A stretch of DNA of 64,000 nt from JAEYOM01 sp036260935 (GTDB lineage Bacteria; Bacillota; Clostridia; Acetivibrionales; DTU013), in assembly GCA_036260935.1 (NCBI GenBank), contig DATALQ010000051.1, forward strand, positions 62,001 through 126,000, written 5' to 3'. The position numbers were made by a program, and so were the translations under genes. Shown here one piece after another: positions 32,068 through 40,993 of the stretch. The notes beneath the pieces were generated by a model that saw nothing but the letters and a program-made list of their open reading frames with translations, did not search any database and was not told the DNA's origin. Every line of letters starts with the position of its first letter. The first letter of the stretch is position 1.

Positions 32068-33027
32068 TTATCCGACAGGCCCGCGATGTTTTTCGGCTAT
32101 CTGATCGAGTTTTCTGAGTCTGTGGTTGACTCCGGACTTCCCGAGCGCAGGCGAAAGCATCTGCCCTAGTTCTGTTAGGCTCGCATCACTGTATTCCAGC
32201 CTTAAGGAAGCGATGTCGCGAAGACTCGGAGGAAGTCTGTCGAAGCCTATGTGATCTGCTATGTAACGTATGTTTTCAACCTGTCTGAGCGAAGCGTTCA
32301 CTGTCTTTTCAAGATTCGCAGTCTCACAGTTGACGATTCTGTTGACGTTGTTGCGCATATCCTTGAGTATCCTGACGTTTTCCAACTCCATCAAAGCGCT
32401 GTGGGCGCCTATTATGTTCAGGAAGTCGACTATGTTTTCACCTTCTTTGAGGTAAGTCACGAAGCTCCCCTTCCGCTTTATGATCCTGGCATGGAGCCCG
32501 AAAGAGGCCAATATCCGGCTCAGTTCCTGCGCCTGTTCGCGTGTGCGGGAGGTGAGTTCGAGATGATACGTTTTTTCGGGATCACTTATAGAACCGCCCG
32601 CAAGAAAAGCGCCCCGCAGGAAAGCCTTGCGGCAGCACTGCTTTTTTATGGTGTTCTTCTCCGAAAGCACAAGAACATGTGATTGGCCTTCCTTTTCAGG
32701 CTGTACCGAAACACCTGTCTTCTTCAGAAGGCTGGCCGCCGACGCCGCCGGAGTCACCAAAATCATGTATGATGCATGTTTCTTGAGCTTCTTGCTTTTT
32801 CGTATGGTCACCTCCGGAGGGTTGGCACAGAACCTGCGTATATGGCTGTATATCCTTCTCGCAAATGCAGCGTTTTCAGTAGTGATCCGGATATACCAGC
32901 CCCCTCCGGGTACGGCTGCAGCGGCTCCGTTCAGACAGACGGATGCGGCCAGTTCGGAGAGAAGGCAGCATTCACCTGTATTCTCAAGCCTGCACAATTC
33001 ATTTTTTACAGTAGATGAAAATGACAA
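32068..33027 (-). CDS. whiA: WhiA, DNA-binding cell division/sporulation regulator
   Basis: 319 residues. The N-terminal part has the split LAGLIDADG homing-endonuclease-like fold (FSSTVKNELCRL, CRKAFLRGAFLAGGSISDPE, YHLELT), and the C-terminal helix-turn-helix is SLRDIASLRLEYSDASLTEL followed by GKSGVNHRLRKL. The start TTG 33027 has GGGAGG 6 nt upstream. WhiA belongs to the conserved rapZ-yvcK-whiA group; here the debranching enzyme gene lies between yvcK and whiA, 14 nt upstream of this start. It is the last gene of the hprK operon. Confidence 0.95.
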   Translation of the reverse strand: MSFSSTVKNELCRLENTGECCLLSELAASVCLNGAAAAVPGGGWYIRITTENAAFARRIYSHIRRFCANPPEVTIRKSKKLKKHASYMILVTPAASAASLLKKTGVSVQPEKEGQSHVLVLSEKNTIKKQCCRKAFLRGAFLAGGSISDPEKTYHLELTSRTREQAQELSRILASFGLHARIIKRKGSFVTYLKEGENIVDFLNIIGAHSALMELENVRILKDMRNNVNRIVNCETANLEKTVNASLRQVENIRYIADHIGFDRLPPSLRDIASLRLEYSDASLTELGQMLSPALGKSGVNHRLRKLDQIAEKHRGPVG

Positions 33028-33041
33028 AACAAAACCTCCCT

Positions 33042-35162
33042 TTATTCCCTGCGCCCGGCGTCGCCAAAATGCCCGATGTACGCCCTCAGCACCTCAGCCA
33101 CGCTCCAGGCCTGCGCAAAACAGCCTCTTGGAGCCAGGGGTTCGTCCCCGTCGAATATTTCAGAAATGCTGCCGAGACACGCCTGATACAGATGATCTTT
33201 AAAGGGCTCCAGGAATGCTGCGGTCATGCCCTTATAAATCTGTTCCTTTCCAAGCGTCCTTTCGAACGCATCAATGAAATGCCCGATCAGCCAAGCCCAG
33301 ACAGTACCCTGATGATAGGCAGAATCCCGTTCATAAGGACCGCCTGTGCATTTACCCTTATAAGCTGCGGAACCTGGCGAAAGGCTTCTAAGGCCATATG
33401 CGGTATAAAGCTCTTTCCAGACCTTTTCTACCGTCAGGCAGGCTTTTTCTCCTTCAAGCACCGGGTATGTCAGGCTAACGGCAAATATCTGGTTCGGGCG
33501 GACACTCTCATCCCTCAGATCGCCCTGTACGACATCATATAGATACCTGCCCTCATCATACCAGAAGGTCCTGACGAAGCTATCCCTTACCTTTCTGGAA
33601 AGCTCCCCGCATTCCATTGCTATTCGTTTGTAATCCTTTGCTGCACCATTGCTTGTCGAGCTTACATTATCGTATTTTCCCCGGGTGCAACCGTGTATTT
33701 TCTCATTACCGAAGCCTCCGTCGGAGCTCCCCTGCATATCGGTGCCTCCGGCAAGCCTTGAGGAAATCGATTCAAGTATCCGCAGCGCATTATACCACAA
33801 TGCGTTTATTTCGACCGCTTTGCCATGGCGCGGTGTAAACACCGTCGAGCCGCACTTCGCATCCATCCATGTAAGCTGGGTGTTTTCGCCGCCCGCTGTT
33901 ATGAGTCCGTCCGCGTCCATAAGGATGTTGTTTATAGTGCCCTTTGTATAGGCTTCATATATCTGCAGCATCGGAGAATAAAGCCTGTCCCTCACCAGGC
34001 CGAGATCACCGGTATAGCCTATGTAATTCGATACCGCCTCGAAAAACCAAAGTGCCGCGTCTACCGTATTGTAACCCGGTTCCCCGCCCTCGTCGGGAAA
34101 CATGTTCGGTACTAGTCCGTAACGAATATAACGGCCGAAGGCAGAAAGGATCTGCGCAGCGTCCCCGAAGCGTCCGGTCGCCAGCGTAAGTCCGGTAAGG
34201 GATATCATCGCGTCCCTTCCCCAGTCGGTAAACCAGGGGTAACCTGCAAGTATCGTCCTTGTCCCGGTCGATTGCCGGTAAACGATAAACTGGTCGGCAG
34301 CCCTGACCAGAGCACGGGTAAAATCGTCGCGGCAGCCTGACCTGTCCTCCAGAGCCTTAAGCCGTGCTTTCTCAGACTCGATCAAGGAGTTCCCGGGCGC
34401 ATCCGTAATTCCTGCAGATTCCTCCAACCTGTCCTTTTCAAGAGTGCAAATAAAAGTAAATTCCGCTTGGCTGCGCGCCTTCACAGACATTGTGAAAACG
34501 CCGGGTATGTAATGATCCTCGGTATCCCGAAGCCCTCTTTCATTTTCAACTGCGTAATACATATGTTCAAACCAGCAGTCTTCAAGCACCTCATAATTAC
34601 TACCCCGACACCTGAGCAGGATAACGGTATCCGTACCGCGGGGCATGACCTTCGTACCGTCCTTCTCCGCCTCCTGGCTGAAGCACATGTACTCTCTGTG
34701 CGAATCGCCGTGGTAATCCCGGAAATTTACAAGAGGCGATATCCTCAGAGTTACCTCATCAGAACCTGTCGTAACCCTGTATACCACCGCAACTGTGTTT
34801 TCTCCGTAAACCATGGTCACGGTCTTCACGATGCTGAGATCGCCCATAACATATGTAAATACGGGCAGTGGATCGATACTGATGCTTTGCTGATTATGAA
34901 AGCCTTTTTCGATATAATCACCGGTTGAAAAAGAATGCAGGCTGTATTCCGCGCCCGGTAAAATGACTTTTTCATGGAGCTGCGAAAGTATCAGATGCCT
35001 GCCGACCGGCGGCTTGAGTGATGCTACGAGCAACCCGTGATATCTGCGGGAATTGCCTCCAATTACAGTTGACGATGAAAACCCGCCTATACCGTTCGCA
35101 AGCAGCCATTCACGCTCAATACCCCTGTCCCAGCTGCTCCATTCAGATTTTCCAAATCTCAT
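33042..35162 (-). CDS. Glycogen debranching enzyme, amylo-alpha-1,6-glucosidase (GH133)
   Basis: 706 residues. The N-terminal GDE_N part (REWLLANGIGGFSSSTVIGG, RRYHGLLVASLKPP) is followed by the (alpha/alpha)6 catalytic GDE_C domain with GYPWFTDWGRDAMISLTGL, FPDEGGEPGYNTVDAALWFF, LTWMDAK and YHQGTVWAWLIGHFIDAF. It removes 1,6-branches from glycogen or related glucans in the cytoplasm. GAGG 6 nt before ATG sets the start. Its place inside the yvcK-whiA pair is unusual and ties a glucan enzyme to the carbon-control cluster. Confidence 0.93.
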   Translation of the reverse strand: MRFGKSEWSSWDRGIEREWLLANGIGGFSSSTVIGGNSRRYHGLLVASLKPPVGRHLILSQLHEKVILPGAEYSLHSFSTGDYIEKGFHNQQSISIDPLPVFTYVMGDLSIVKTVTMVYGENTVAVVYRVTTGSDEVTLRISPLVNFRDYHGDSHREYMCFSQEAEKDGTKVMPRGTDTVILLRCRGSNYEVLEDCWFEHMYYAVENERGLRDTEDHYIPGVFTMSVKARSQAEFTFICTLEKDRLEESAGITDAPGNSLIESEKARLKALEDRSGCRDDFTRALVRAADQFIVYRQSTGTRTILAGYPWFTDWGRDAMISLTGLTLATGRFGDAAQILSAFGRYIRYGLVPNMFPDEGGEPGYNTVDAALWFFEAVSNYIGYTGDLGLVRDRLYSPMLQIYEAYTKGTINNILMDADGLITAGGENTQLTWMDAKCGSTVFTPRHGKAVEINALWYNALRILESISSRLAGGTDMQGSSDGGFGNEKIHGCTRGKYDNVSSTSNGAAKDYKRIAMECGELSRKVRDSFVRTFWYDEGRYLYDVVQGDLRDESVRPNQIFAVSLTYPVLEGEKACLTVEKVWKELYTAYGLRSLSPGSAAYKGKCTGGPYERDSAYHQGTVWAWLIGHFIDAFERTLGKEQIYKGMTAAFLEPFKDHLYQACLGSISEIFDGDEPLAPRGCFAQAWSVAEVLRAYIGHFGDAGRRE

Positions 35163-35190
35163 CTAATACCTCATTAAGGCCTGGGTTAAA

Positions 35191-36294
35191 TTAAATATTT
35201 TTAGCAAGTCTGTCCCTCAGGAAATAGTAGTCGACAGCCCTTGAGCGGTCCTTTGCCAGTACGCTCTCGGCAACAAGCTCTATAACGGTTTTCGCCAGCT
35301 TCTCGGGATCATGCCTGATAAGGTTGTTTTTGATCGACACGATATCCCCCTCTATCAGCCTGATACCAGCCCCGGCAATTACTTCGCGGTCTATCCGGAC
35401 CAGATCGGCACCGTCATTTTGGTATTTCTCAAGCAATTCCGGGGGCACGGAAGAATTATTTGCAATGCAGCAGTCGATTATCCCCTTCATGGAATGATCC
35501 TCCAATATGGAGATATGGTCGTATACCGTATAATTCTCGGTTTCAGAAGGTTGTGTCATGACATTGCAGACGTAGACCCTGAGCGCTTTGCTTTTTTTGA
35601 TTGCGGGGCAGACGCCCCTGACAAGCAGATTTGGTATTATACTGGTATAAAGGCTTCCAGGTCCCAGGATTATAATATCCGCTTCAGCGATAGCATCGAG
35701 CACATCCTTCAGCGGTTCGGCGTCGGCGGGTTCAAGATATACGCGGTTTATCCTCCCCTTGTGGAAGGCATTGTGGTCGCCTATTTTGGATTCGCCGCAT
35801 ATTGTGCAGCCATCGTCGAGCTCGGCACAGAGATTCACATCCTCCAGCGTCACAGGCAAAACCTGTCCTGTAACCGCAAGGACGTCGCTCACTTTTTTTA
35901 CTGCCTCTTCAAAATTGGAAGAGATGCCGTCCATCGCGGCAAGAAACAGATTGCCGAAACTCTGCCCCTTCAGGTTCCCATCCTGGAAACGGTATTGCAG
36001 CAGCTGTTCAAGAATGGGTTCAGTATCGGCCAGAGCCAGTATGCAGTTTCGTATATCGCCGGGAGGAAGTATGCCAAGTTCCTGCCTGAGAACGCCCGAA
36101 CCTCCTCCGTCGTCCGCTACGGTAACGACTGCAGTTATATTGGAGCTATAGGCCTTAAGCCCTCTGAGCATGGTCGAAAGCCCAGTTCCGCCGCCAATGG
36201 CAACGATCTTGGGACCTTTTATAAGTATCCTTTTATCGTAAACGAGATGGGTTAGCTTATCCGAGTTGAGCGATAAACGTCCTCTGAATCTCAT
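35191..36294 (-). CDS. yvcK: YvcK-family (CofD-like) gluconeogenesis/morphogenesis factor
   Basis: 367 residues. GPKIVAIGGGTGLSTMLRGLK, VTVADDGGGSGVLR, PPGDIRNCILAL, GNLFLAAM, and IILGPGSLYTSIIPNLLV are the signatures of the YvcK/CofD family, which binds UDP-sugars and supports cell shape during gluconeogenic growth. The ATG overlaps the rapZ stop by 4 nt and has GGAG 9 nt upstream. Confidence 0.95.
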   Translation of the reverse strand: MRFRGRLSLNSDKLTHLVYDKRILIKGPKIVAIGGGTGLSTMLRGLKAYSSNITAVVTVADDGGGSGVLRQELGILPPGDIRNCILALADTEPILEQLLQYRFQDGNLKGQSFGNLFLAAMDGISSNFEEAVKKVSDVLAVTGQVLPVTLEDVNLCAELDDGCTICGESKIGDHNAFHKGRINRVYLEPADAEPLKDVLDAIAEADIIILGPGSLYTSIIPNLLVRGVCPAIKKSKALRVYVCNVMTQPSETENYTVYDHISILEDHSMKGIIDCCIANNSSVPPELLEKYQNDGADLVRIDREVIAGAGIRLIEGDIVSIKNNLIRHDPEKLAKTVIELVAESVLAKDRSRAVDYYFLRDRLAKNI

Positions 36295-37166
36295 CTGCCA
36301 GCACTCCTGCCATCTTTTTCGATATCTCTGTGTTCGACCACCGTACGATGCTGTTTTTCTATCAGATTTCTGTTCAGTTCATCGGCAATGGCTACCGAAC
36401 GATGTCTTCCTCCAGTACAGCCTATGCCTATCACAAGCTGGGACTTCCCTTCCTTGACGTAATTCGGTATAAGGAAATCCAGCATGGAATTTATTTTATC
36501 AAGGAACTCTATGGTCTCAGGCATCTTCAGGACATATTCCTTTACGTCCTCATGCTTGCCCGTATGCTTCCTCATGGACTCGATATAATACGGGTTCGGT
36601 ATGAAACGAACATCGAATACGAGGTCACATTCTATAGGAATCCCGTATTTGAAGCCGAAGGAGATTATATTGACAATAAGGCCCTTGAAAGTGGACTCCT
36701 GTCCTATGATACCCGTTATCGCTTCCTTCAGCTGCTTCGGTGAAAGGTTCGAGGTATCGATGACGAAATCCGCACGGTCCTTTATTTTCTGAAGCACGCG
36801 CCTCTCCTCGGCGATCCCTCTTGCAAGCCTTCCTTCCTGGGCCAGCGGGTGCGAACGTCTGGATTCCTTGTATCTTTTCACCACGACCTTATCGGAGGCT
36901 TCAAGGAAGAATATCTGATAGGTATGCCCGTCGCCTGTCAGCGCCTCAAGAGAGGGCAGCAGGTCGTTCAGGAGCTCGCCGCCGCGGATATCTATGACGA
37001 CAGCGATCTTATCCAGCTTCTTGTAGCTTTGGGAACAAATTTCCGCAATCTTGGGTATCAGCAGCGGCGGCAGATTATCGATGCAGAAAAAGCCCGCATC
37101 CTCCAGATGCTTTGCTACCAAGCTCTTTCCCGCTCCCGATATCCCTGTTATTACTATGAACCTCAT
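36291..37166 (-). CDS. rapZ: RapZ/YvcJ nucleotide-binding protein
   Basis: 291 residues. The Walker A motif is ITGISGAGKSLVAKHLED near the N-terminus; IDIRGGEL, DTSNLSPKQLKEAI and the C-terminal IGIGCTGGRHRSVAIADEL are diagnostic. In enteric bacteria RapZ directs RNase E to glmZ; in Firmicutes (YvcJ) it is a GTPase/ATPase of less clear role. It overlaps murB by 4 nt and yvcK by 4 nt, so the three are translationally coupled. Confidence 0.95.
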   Translation of the reverse strand: MRFIVITGISGAGKSLVAKHLEDAGFFCIDNLPPLLIPKIAEICSQSYKKLDKIAVVIDIRGGELLNDLLPSLEALTGDGHTYQIFFLEASDKVVVKRYKESRRSHPLAQEGRLARGIAEERRVLQKIKDRADFVIDTSNLSPKQLKEAITGIIGQESTFKGLIVNIISFGFKYGIPIECDLVFDVRFIPNPYYIESMRKHTGKHEDVKEYVLKMPETIEFLDKINSMLDFLIPNYVKEGKSQLVIGIGCTGGRHRSVAIADELNRNLIEKQHRTVVEHRDIEKDGRSAGR

Positions 37167-38089
37167 TCTATGCCTTCTTCCTCACCTACGATTTTGACTT
37201 CTGTTTGCAATTGAACTCCAAACCTTTCGTTCACTTTGTCCTGTATATATTTGATAAGCGTGGTAACATCCCTGGCCGTGGCATTTCCGGCATTGACTAT
37301 GAAGCCGCAGTGCAGCGCGGAAACCTCGGCGCCTCCTATTCGGTATCCCCTGAGGCCGCAGTCCTGAACAAGCTTTCCTGTGAAATAGCCCTCGGGTCTT
37401 TTGAATATGCTTCCGGCGCTGGGCATGTCAAGAGGCTGCTTTTCCTTGCGTTTCCTGCCGAAGTCCTCCATTTTAGCCCTTATTTCAGCCCTGTTTCCTT
37501 CGCGGAGACTCAGGCAGGTCTTCAAAACTATGCCTCCGTCGGTCTGAATAAAGCTTGATCGTTTGCCAAAGCGGTGCCCCAAATTGTCAAGCGTACGCAT
37601 CTTGCCGTCTGGGTCCATATATTCCGTTGATTTTACAACCATTGACATTTGACCGTCGTAGGCGCCGGCATTCATTGTTACGGCTCCCCCCAGAGTGCCC
37701 GGGATGCCTTCGGCAAACTCGAGGCCGGTGAGCCCATGTTCCGACGCAAGCCTGGAAAGCTTCGAAATCAATATACCTGGCTCGGCAGTTATCTCACAGC
37801 CGTTCACTTCGTATGCTTCAAAATTGTCCTTCAGCTGTATCACCACGCCCCTGATCCCCTTGTCGGTGACGATCAGGTTTGTACCGTTCCCCATCAGCAT
37901 GAATGGTACGGCATTCTGCATACACGCCTGCAATACGCCGGAGAGGCCCTCCACTGTGGCCGGTCTGACAAAAACATCTGCAGGTCCTCCTATTCTGAAG
38001 GACGTATGCTTCGCCATCGATTCATCAATTGTAATAACGCCGCTGCCGGGTATCCCGCCAAGCAGCTCCGCTATGCCGGATTTATTCAA
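37163..38089 (-). CDS. murB: UDP-N-acetylmuramate dehydrogenase
   Basis: 308 residues from TTG 38089 (GGAG 7 nt upstream; a longer frame lacks a site). FAD-dependent reduction of UDP-GlcNAc-enolpyruvate to UDP-MurNAc. KHTSFRIGGPADVFV, LMGNGTNLIVTDKGIRGVV, GLEFAEGIPGTLGGAVTMNA, PSAGSIFKRP with the active Ser, and GGAEVSALHCGFIVN mark the type IIa enzyme. It lies between a PHP phosphoesterase gene and rapZ. Confidence 0.95.
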   Translation of the reverse strand: MNKSGIAELLGGIPGSGVITIDESMAKHTSFRIGGPADVFVRPATVEGLSGVLQACMQNAVPFMLMGNGTNLIVTDKGIRGVVIQLKDNFEAYEVNGCEITAEPGILISKLSRLASEHGLTGLEFAEGIPGTLGGAVTMNAGAYDGQMSMVVKSTEYMDPDGKMRTLDNLGHRFGKRSSFIQTDGGIVLKTCLSLREGNRAEIRAKMEDFGRKRKEKQPLDMPSAGSIFKRPEGYFTGKLVQDCGLRGYRIGGAEVSALHCGFIVNAGNATARDVTTLIKYIQDKVNERFGVQLQTEVKIVGEEEGIE

Positions 38090-38165
38090 CTGAGTACTCC
38101 TTCCGGGTTCCCGGACACCTTGCACGCCTCTGCTCAAGGACGCCGGACCCATGATTGCTCTGCTA

Positions 38166-38903
38166 TTATTCTACTGTTGAAGCTTGCAGCTTAGAAGGCT
38201 TTCTCTCTTTCAGGAAAGCGTCAACCTTCTCGAAAGAAGTGCAAAGCACAAGTTCTTCCGGCATTTGGGCTTCATAGAGGATCCGTCTGATATTTTCAAA
38301 ATGTCCTATGTCGAAACATATGTGAGAATCTGTCCCGCATGTAATCCTGACGCCCTGCTTCTTGCACTGTTCAACGAAACCAATGCAGTTGACCTCCGAA
38401 CCCTTGCGGATCCTGAAGGAATTATTGTTTATTTCGATAAGTTTGCCGTATTCTGCCGCAGTCCTGACCACCCGCTCAATATCCACCTGGAACACCGGAT
38501 TTCCCGGGTGCGCAACAGCATCGACGCAAGGGTCCTTAAGAACCTTGATCATTCCTTCGGTGTTCTCCTCTACGGTACCCGGCTTCAATACGTTGTCATG
38601 ATAACTTGCAATAACGAATTCCATCCTCGCGAGCAAACCCGCGGGAATGTCCAGACTGCCGGAATAATCAAGTATATTAGTCTCGGCGCCCTTGATCACT
38701 CTGACTCCGTATATGCGTTCAGGGATGGCCTTAAGATTCCAGAAATGCAGCAGTGATGATGCCCCGGGCATTGCCGGGCCGTGATCGGTCATTGCGATAG
38801 CTTCCATGCCGTTGATGCCCGCTTCCCTTGCATTCTCTATAATGGTGCTGTAAGCATGGCCGCTTGCCAGCGTATGCGTATGCGTATCGACTACCAGGTT
38901 CAA
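38166..38903 (-). CDS. PHP domain phosphoesterase (YcdX/PolX-type)
   Basis: 245 residues from TTG 38903 (GGAGG 7 nt upstream). The PHP metal ligands are all visible: VDTHTHTLASGHA, MTDHGP, KGAETNIL, ASYHDN, AHPGNP, GTDSHICFDIG. The closest group is YcdX-like phosphatases of unknown natural substrate. It is in the hprK operon, 27 nt after hprK. Confidence 0.85.
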   Translation of the reverse strand: MNLVVDTHTHTLASGHAYSTIIENAREAGINGMEAIAMTDHGPAMPGASSLLHFWNLKAIPERIYGVRVIKGAETNILDYSGSLDIPAGLLARMEFVIASYHDNVLKPGTVEENTEGMIKVLKDPCVDAVAHPGNPVFQVDIERVVRTAAEYGKLIEINNNSFRIRKGSEVNCIGFVEQCKKQGVRITCGTDSHICFDIGHFENIRRILYEAQMPEELVLCTSFEKVDAFLKERKPSKLQASTVE

Positions 38904-38930
38904 TTGGATGCCTCCGTTCACTTCTTTTGT

Positions 38931-39845
38931 TTATTCGAACTTTGTGAATCTTTCGCTTATTACCTTTGCCGCGTTGTAGCCCATCTTCTTCTGCCTGTGG
39001 TTCATGGCGGCGACTTCGACAATGATGGCCAGGTTTCTGCCGGGCCTTACCGGGATTACCAGTGAAGGTACTGATATGCCGAGAATGTCGGTGAACTGGT
39101 CTTCAAGTCCCAGCCTGTCGTATATCTTCTGTTTGTCCCAGAGTTCGAGCTTTATCACAAGGTTTATATTTTCCTGTATTTTAACTGCGCCCATGCCGTA
39201 CAGGTTCTTTACGTCAAGTATGCCGATGCCCCTGATTTCAATAAAATGCCTTATATTCTCAGGAGAAGAACCAAGCAGAGTGCTGTCCGATACCCTTCTG
39301 ATTTCCACTATATCATCTGCAATCAGCCGGTGGCCTCTTTTCACGAGTTCAAGCGCGGTCTCGCTTTTACCGACGCCGCTCTCGCCAAGTATCAGAACGC
39401 CTTCACCATAGACCTCGACGAGTACTCCGTGTTCCGAGATCCTTGGTGCGAGCATGACGTTGAGGTACCTTATCAAGCCGCTCATAAAGCGTGATGTTAT
39501 GTCATCGGTACGAAGTATCGGTATGGCGTACTTTCTTGATACCTCAAACATCTCAGGGAACGGATCGAGGTTACGCGCTATTACAAGGCAGGGGAAACCG
39601 GTCCTGAAGAATTCATCGAGCCTCCGGAGTCTTTCCTGTGACGAAAGACTTGCCAGGTAGGTCGTTTCAACCTTGCCTATGATCTGCACCCTGTCCGAGC
39701 CGAAATATTCCAAATAACCTGAAAGCTGAAGCCCGGGCCTGTTTACATCCGAAGTAGTTATCTCTATATCTATCGAGCCCTGTTCCATACACAGCGGCTC
39801 CAGCTGGAATTCCTTTATCATCTGGCTCAGTTTCACTGTAAACAT
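38931..39845 (-). CDS. hprK: HPr kinase/phosphorylase
   Basis: 304 residues from ATG 39845 (GGGAGG 6 nt upstream; the ATG just before is too close). GESGVGKSETALELVKRGHR is the P-loop and HRLIADDIVEI, IRGIGILDVKNLYG and VPVRP-like VIPVRPGRNLA are the HprK signatures. It phosphorylates HPr on Ser46 for catabolite control and reverses this when phosphate is high. It is the first gene of the operon running to whiA and has a promoter at 39874-39903. Confidence 0.96.
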   Translation of the reverse strand: MFTVKLSQMIKEFQLEPLCMEQGSIDIEITTSDVNRPGLQLSGYLEYFGSDRVQIIGKVETTYLASLSSQERLRRLDEFFRTGFPCLVIARNLDPFPEMFEVSRKYAIPILRTDDITSRFMSGLIRYLNVMLAPRISEHGVLVEVYGEGVLILGESGVGKSETALELVKRGHRLIADDIVEIRRVSDSTLLGSSPENIRHFIEIRGIGILDVKNLYGMGAVKIQENINLVIKLELWDKQKIYDRLGLEDQFTDILGISVPSLVIPVRPGRNLAIIVEVAAMNHRQKKMGYNAAKVISERFTKFE

Positions 39846-39873
39846 CATATACCTCCCATTATTCCCAACTTAA

Positions 39874-39903
39874 ATTATATACTAACAGGATGTAATTTGC
39901 GAC
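39874..39903 (-). promoter_or_regulatory. Promoter of the hprK-whiA operon
   Basis: On the minus strand a perfect TATAAT lies at 39874-39879, with TCGCAA 18 nt further upstream as a fair -35. It lies about 30 nt before hprK and just downstream of Y-shaped element 2. Confidence 0.5.
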
Positions 39904-39946
39904 ATGGAAATAAAGTATAAATGAGTGGGGAGTAGAAGGGATGAAT

Positions 39947-40174
39947 AAGGTGATGCCAGGTAGATGATTGCAGCATGTGAAGGAGCTTTACAGGCTGTGA
40001 AGTATGACGATGGTGGAATGCGGTACACGGAACTACAACTTGCGGCACGGATGCCGCAAGCGCTGCATCATGAGCCATGGACGGCGAATGATCAGCGCCC
40101 GCATTGCAGCGAGTCATACTTTCTACAGCCTGTTAGAGACGGAACTAGCTGCAGACATCTGCCTGGCACCACCT
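39947..40174. repeat. Y-shaped inverted-repeat element 2
   Basis: 228 bp without coding capacity between the V-ATPase terminator and the hprK promoter. Arms pair from outside in: 39947-39974 with 40148-40174 (about 23 of 27 positions), 39990-39998 with 40125-40133 (perfect), 40001-40008 with 40113-40120 (perfect), 40017-40023 with 40099-40105. The core holds two hairpins, 40039-40047/40052-40060 and 40060-40071/40088-40098. The layout is the same as element 1 at 29811 but the sequence is not. No other gene is seen in this 450-bp gap. Confidence 0.7.
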
Positions 40175-40186
40175 AAATGGCTAATA

Positions 40187-40220
40187 AAACAAAATCAGCG
40201 GGTACCTTTCGATACCCGCT
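40187..40220 (-). terminator. Terminator of the V-ATPase operon
   Basis: AGCGGGTA and TACCCGCT form a perfect 8-bp stem with an 8-nt loop; on the minus strand GATTTTGTTTT follows. Confidence 0.85.
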
Positions 40221-40296
40221 TACTGTAATACTTCAATATCCCGATTTTACTTCAGCCCCACCCAAACTATTGACGAAGAGCCTTAACTCTCCGGCT

Positions 40297-40992
40297 TCAA
40301 TGCCCGCGCTCGTATGCAGCTATGCCGTCCTGCGTCATTTTGCGTTTCTGCTCCATCGCCTGCTCGAGCATCATATCCTTGACCTTCATCAGCCTCGTCA
40401 GATTGCCTCGCTCGTTTTCGTCGAGCTTCATAACGATATATTTTATAGTTTCTTCAAGATCGGGTATCAGCACGTATTCCAGAGCATTTACCCTGCGGCG
40501 CGTCTTTTCAATTTCATCAGCCAGCAGCTGGGCCGATTTTTCAAGCTGCGCCAGCATCAAAAGCTCCGGAGTCAGGCCGGAAAGTGTCGCAATTGCGCCG
40601 TCAAGTTCACTGACGGTATCAGCAAAGCCGTAGGGATATATATCTCCTTCACCGCCGGTGACCTCGGTAAATTCGAGTACGGGTACGTCAACACTCATGA
40701 TGTTTTTAGTCGACGTCTTTAGCTCGATTTTACGTTTCGGAAACATGAGCGCTTCCTCAAGAACCTCCTGGCTCATCTCGGCCCTTGCCATCACGAAGCG
40801 TGAGTGCACAAGCCCGAGCTTCTCCTCCACTTCCTCACGAAGCCTTTTATTCTCACGGACAATATCGAGAAACTTTTTCATGAGTTCGTCACGCTTGTCT
40901 TTCAGCAGCTTATGGCCTCTTCTGGCCGTCCGCAGCCTTTTTTTGAGCCCTGTCAGGACCATGCGGGTCGGGTTGACATTCATTCGGGCCAT
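40297..40992 (-). CDS. ntpD: V-type ATP synthase subunit D
   Basis: 231 residues. The central stalk subunit of the V1 part: the N-terminal RMNVNPTRMVLTGLKKRL and C-terminal RRVNALEYVLIPDLEETIKY helices form the rotating coiled coil. The last ribosome site lies inside the end of ntpB (GGAGGAG). It is the last gene of the operon. A poorly conserved tail of about 20 residues follows the second helix. Confidence 0.94.
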   Translation of the reverse strand: MARMNVNPTRMVLTGLKKRLRTARRGHKLLKDKRDELMKKFLDIVRENKRLREEVEEKLGLVHSRFVMARAEMSQEVLEEALMFPKRKIELKTSTKNIMSVDVPVLEFTEVTGGEGDIYPYGFADTVSELDGAIATLSGLTPELLMLAQLEKSAQLLADEIEKTRRRVNALEYVLIPDLEETIKYIVMKLDENERGNLTRLMKVKDMMLEQAMEQKRKMTQDGIAAYERGH

Positions 40993-40993
40993 A

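Noticed and set aside
35311..36255. 314-codon open frame opposite yvcK
   Set aside because: Shadow of the well conserved yvcK gene; no start site.
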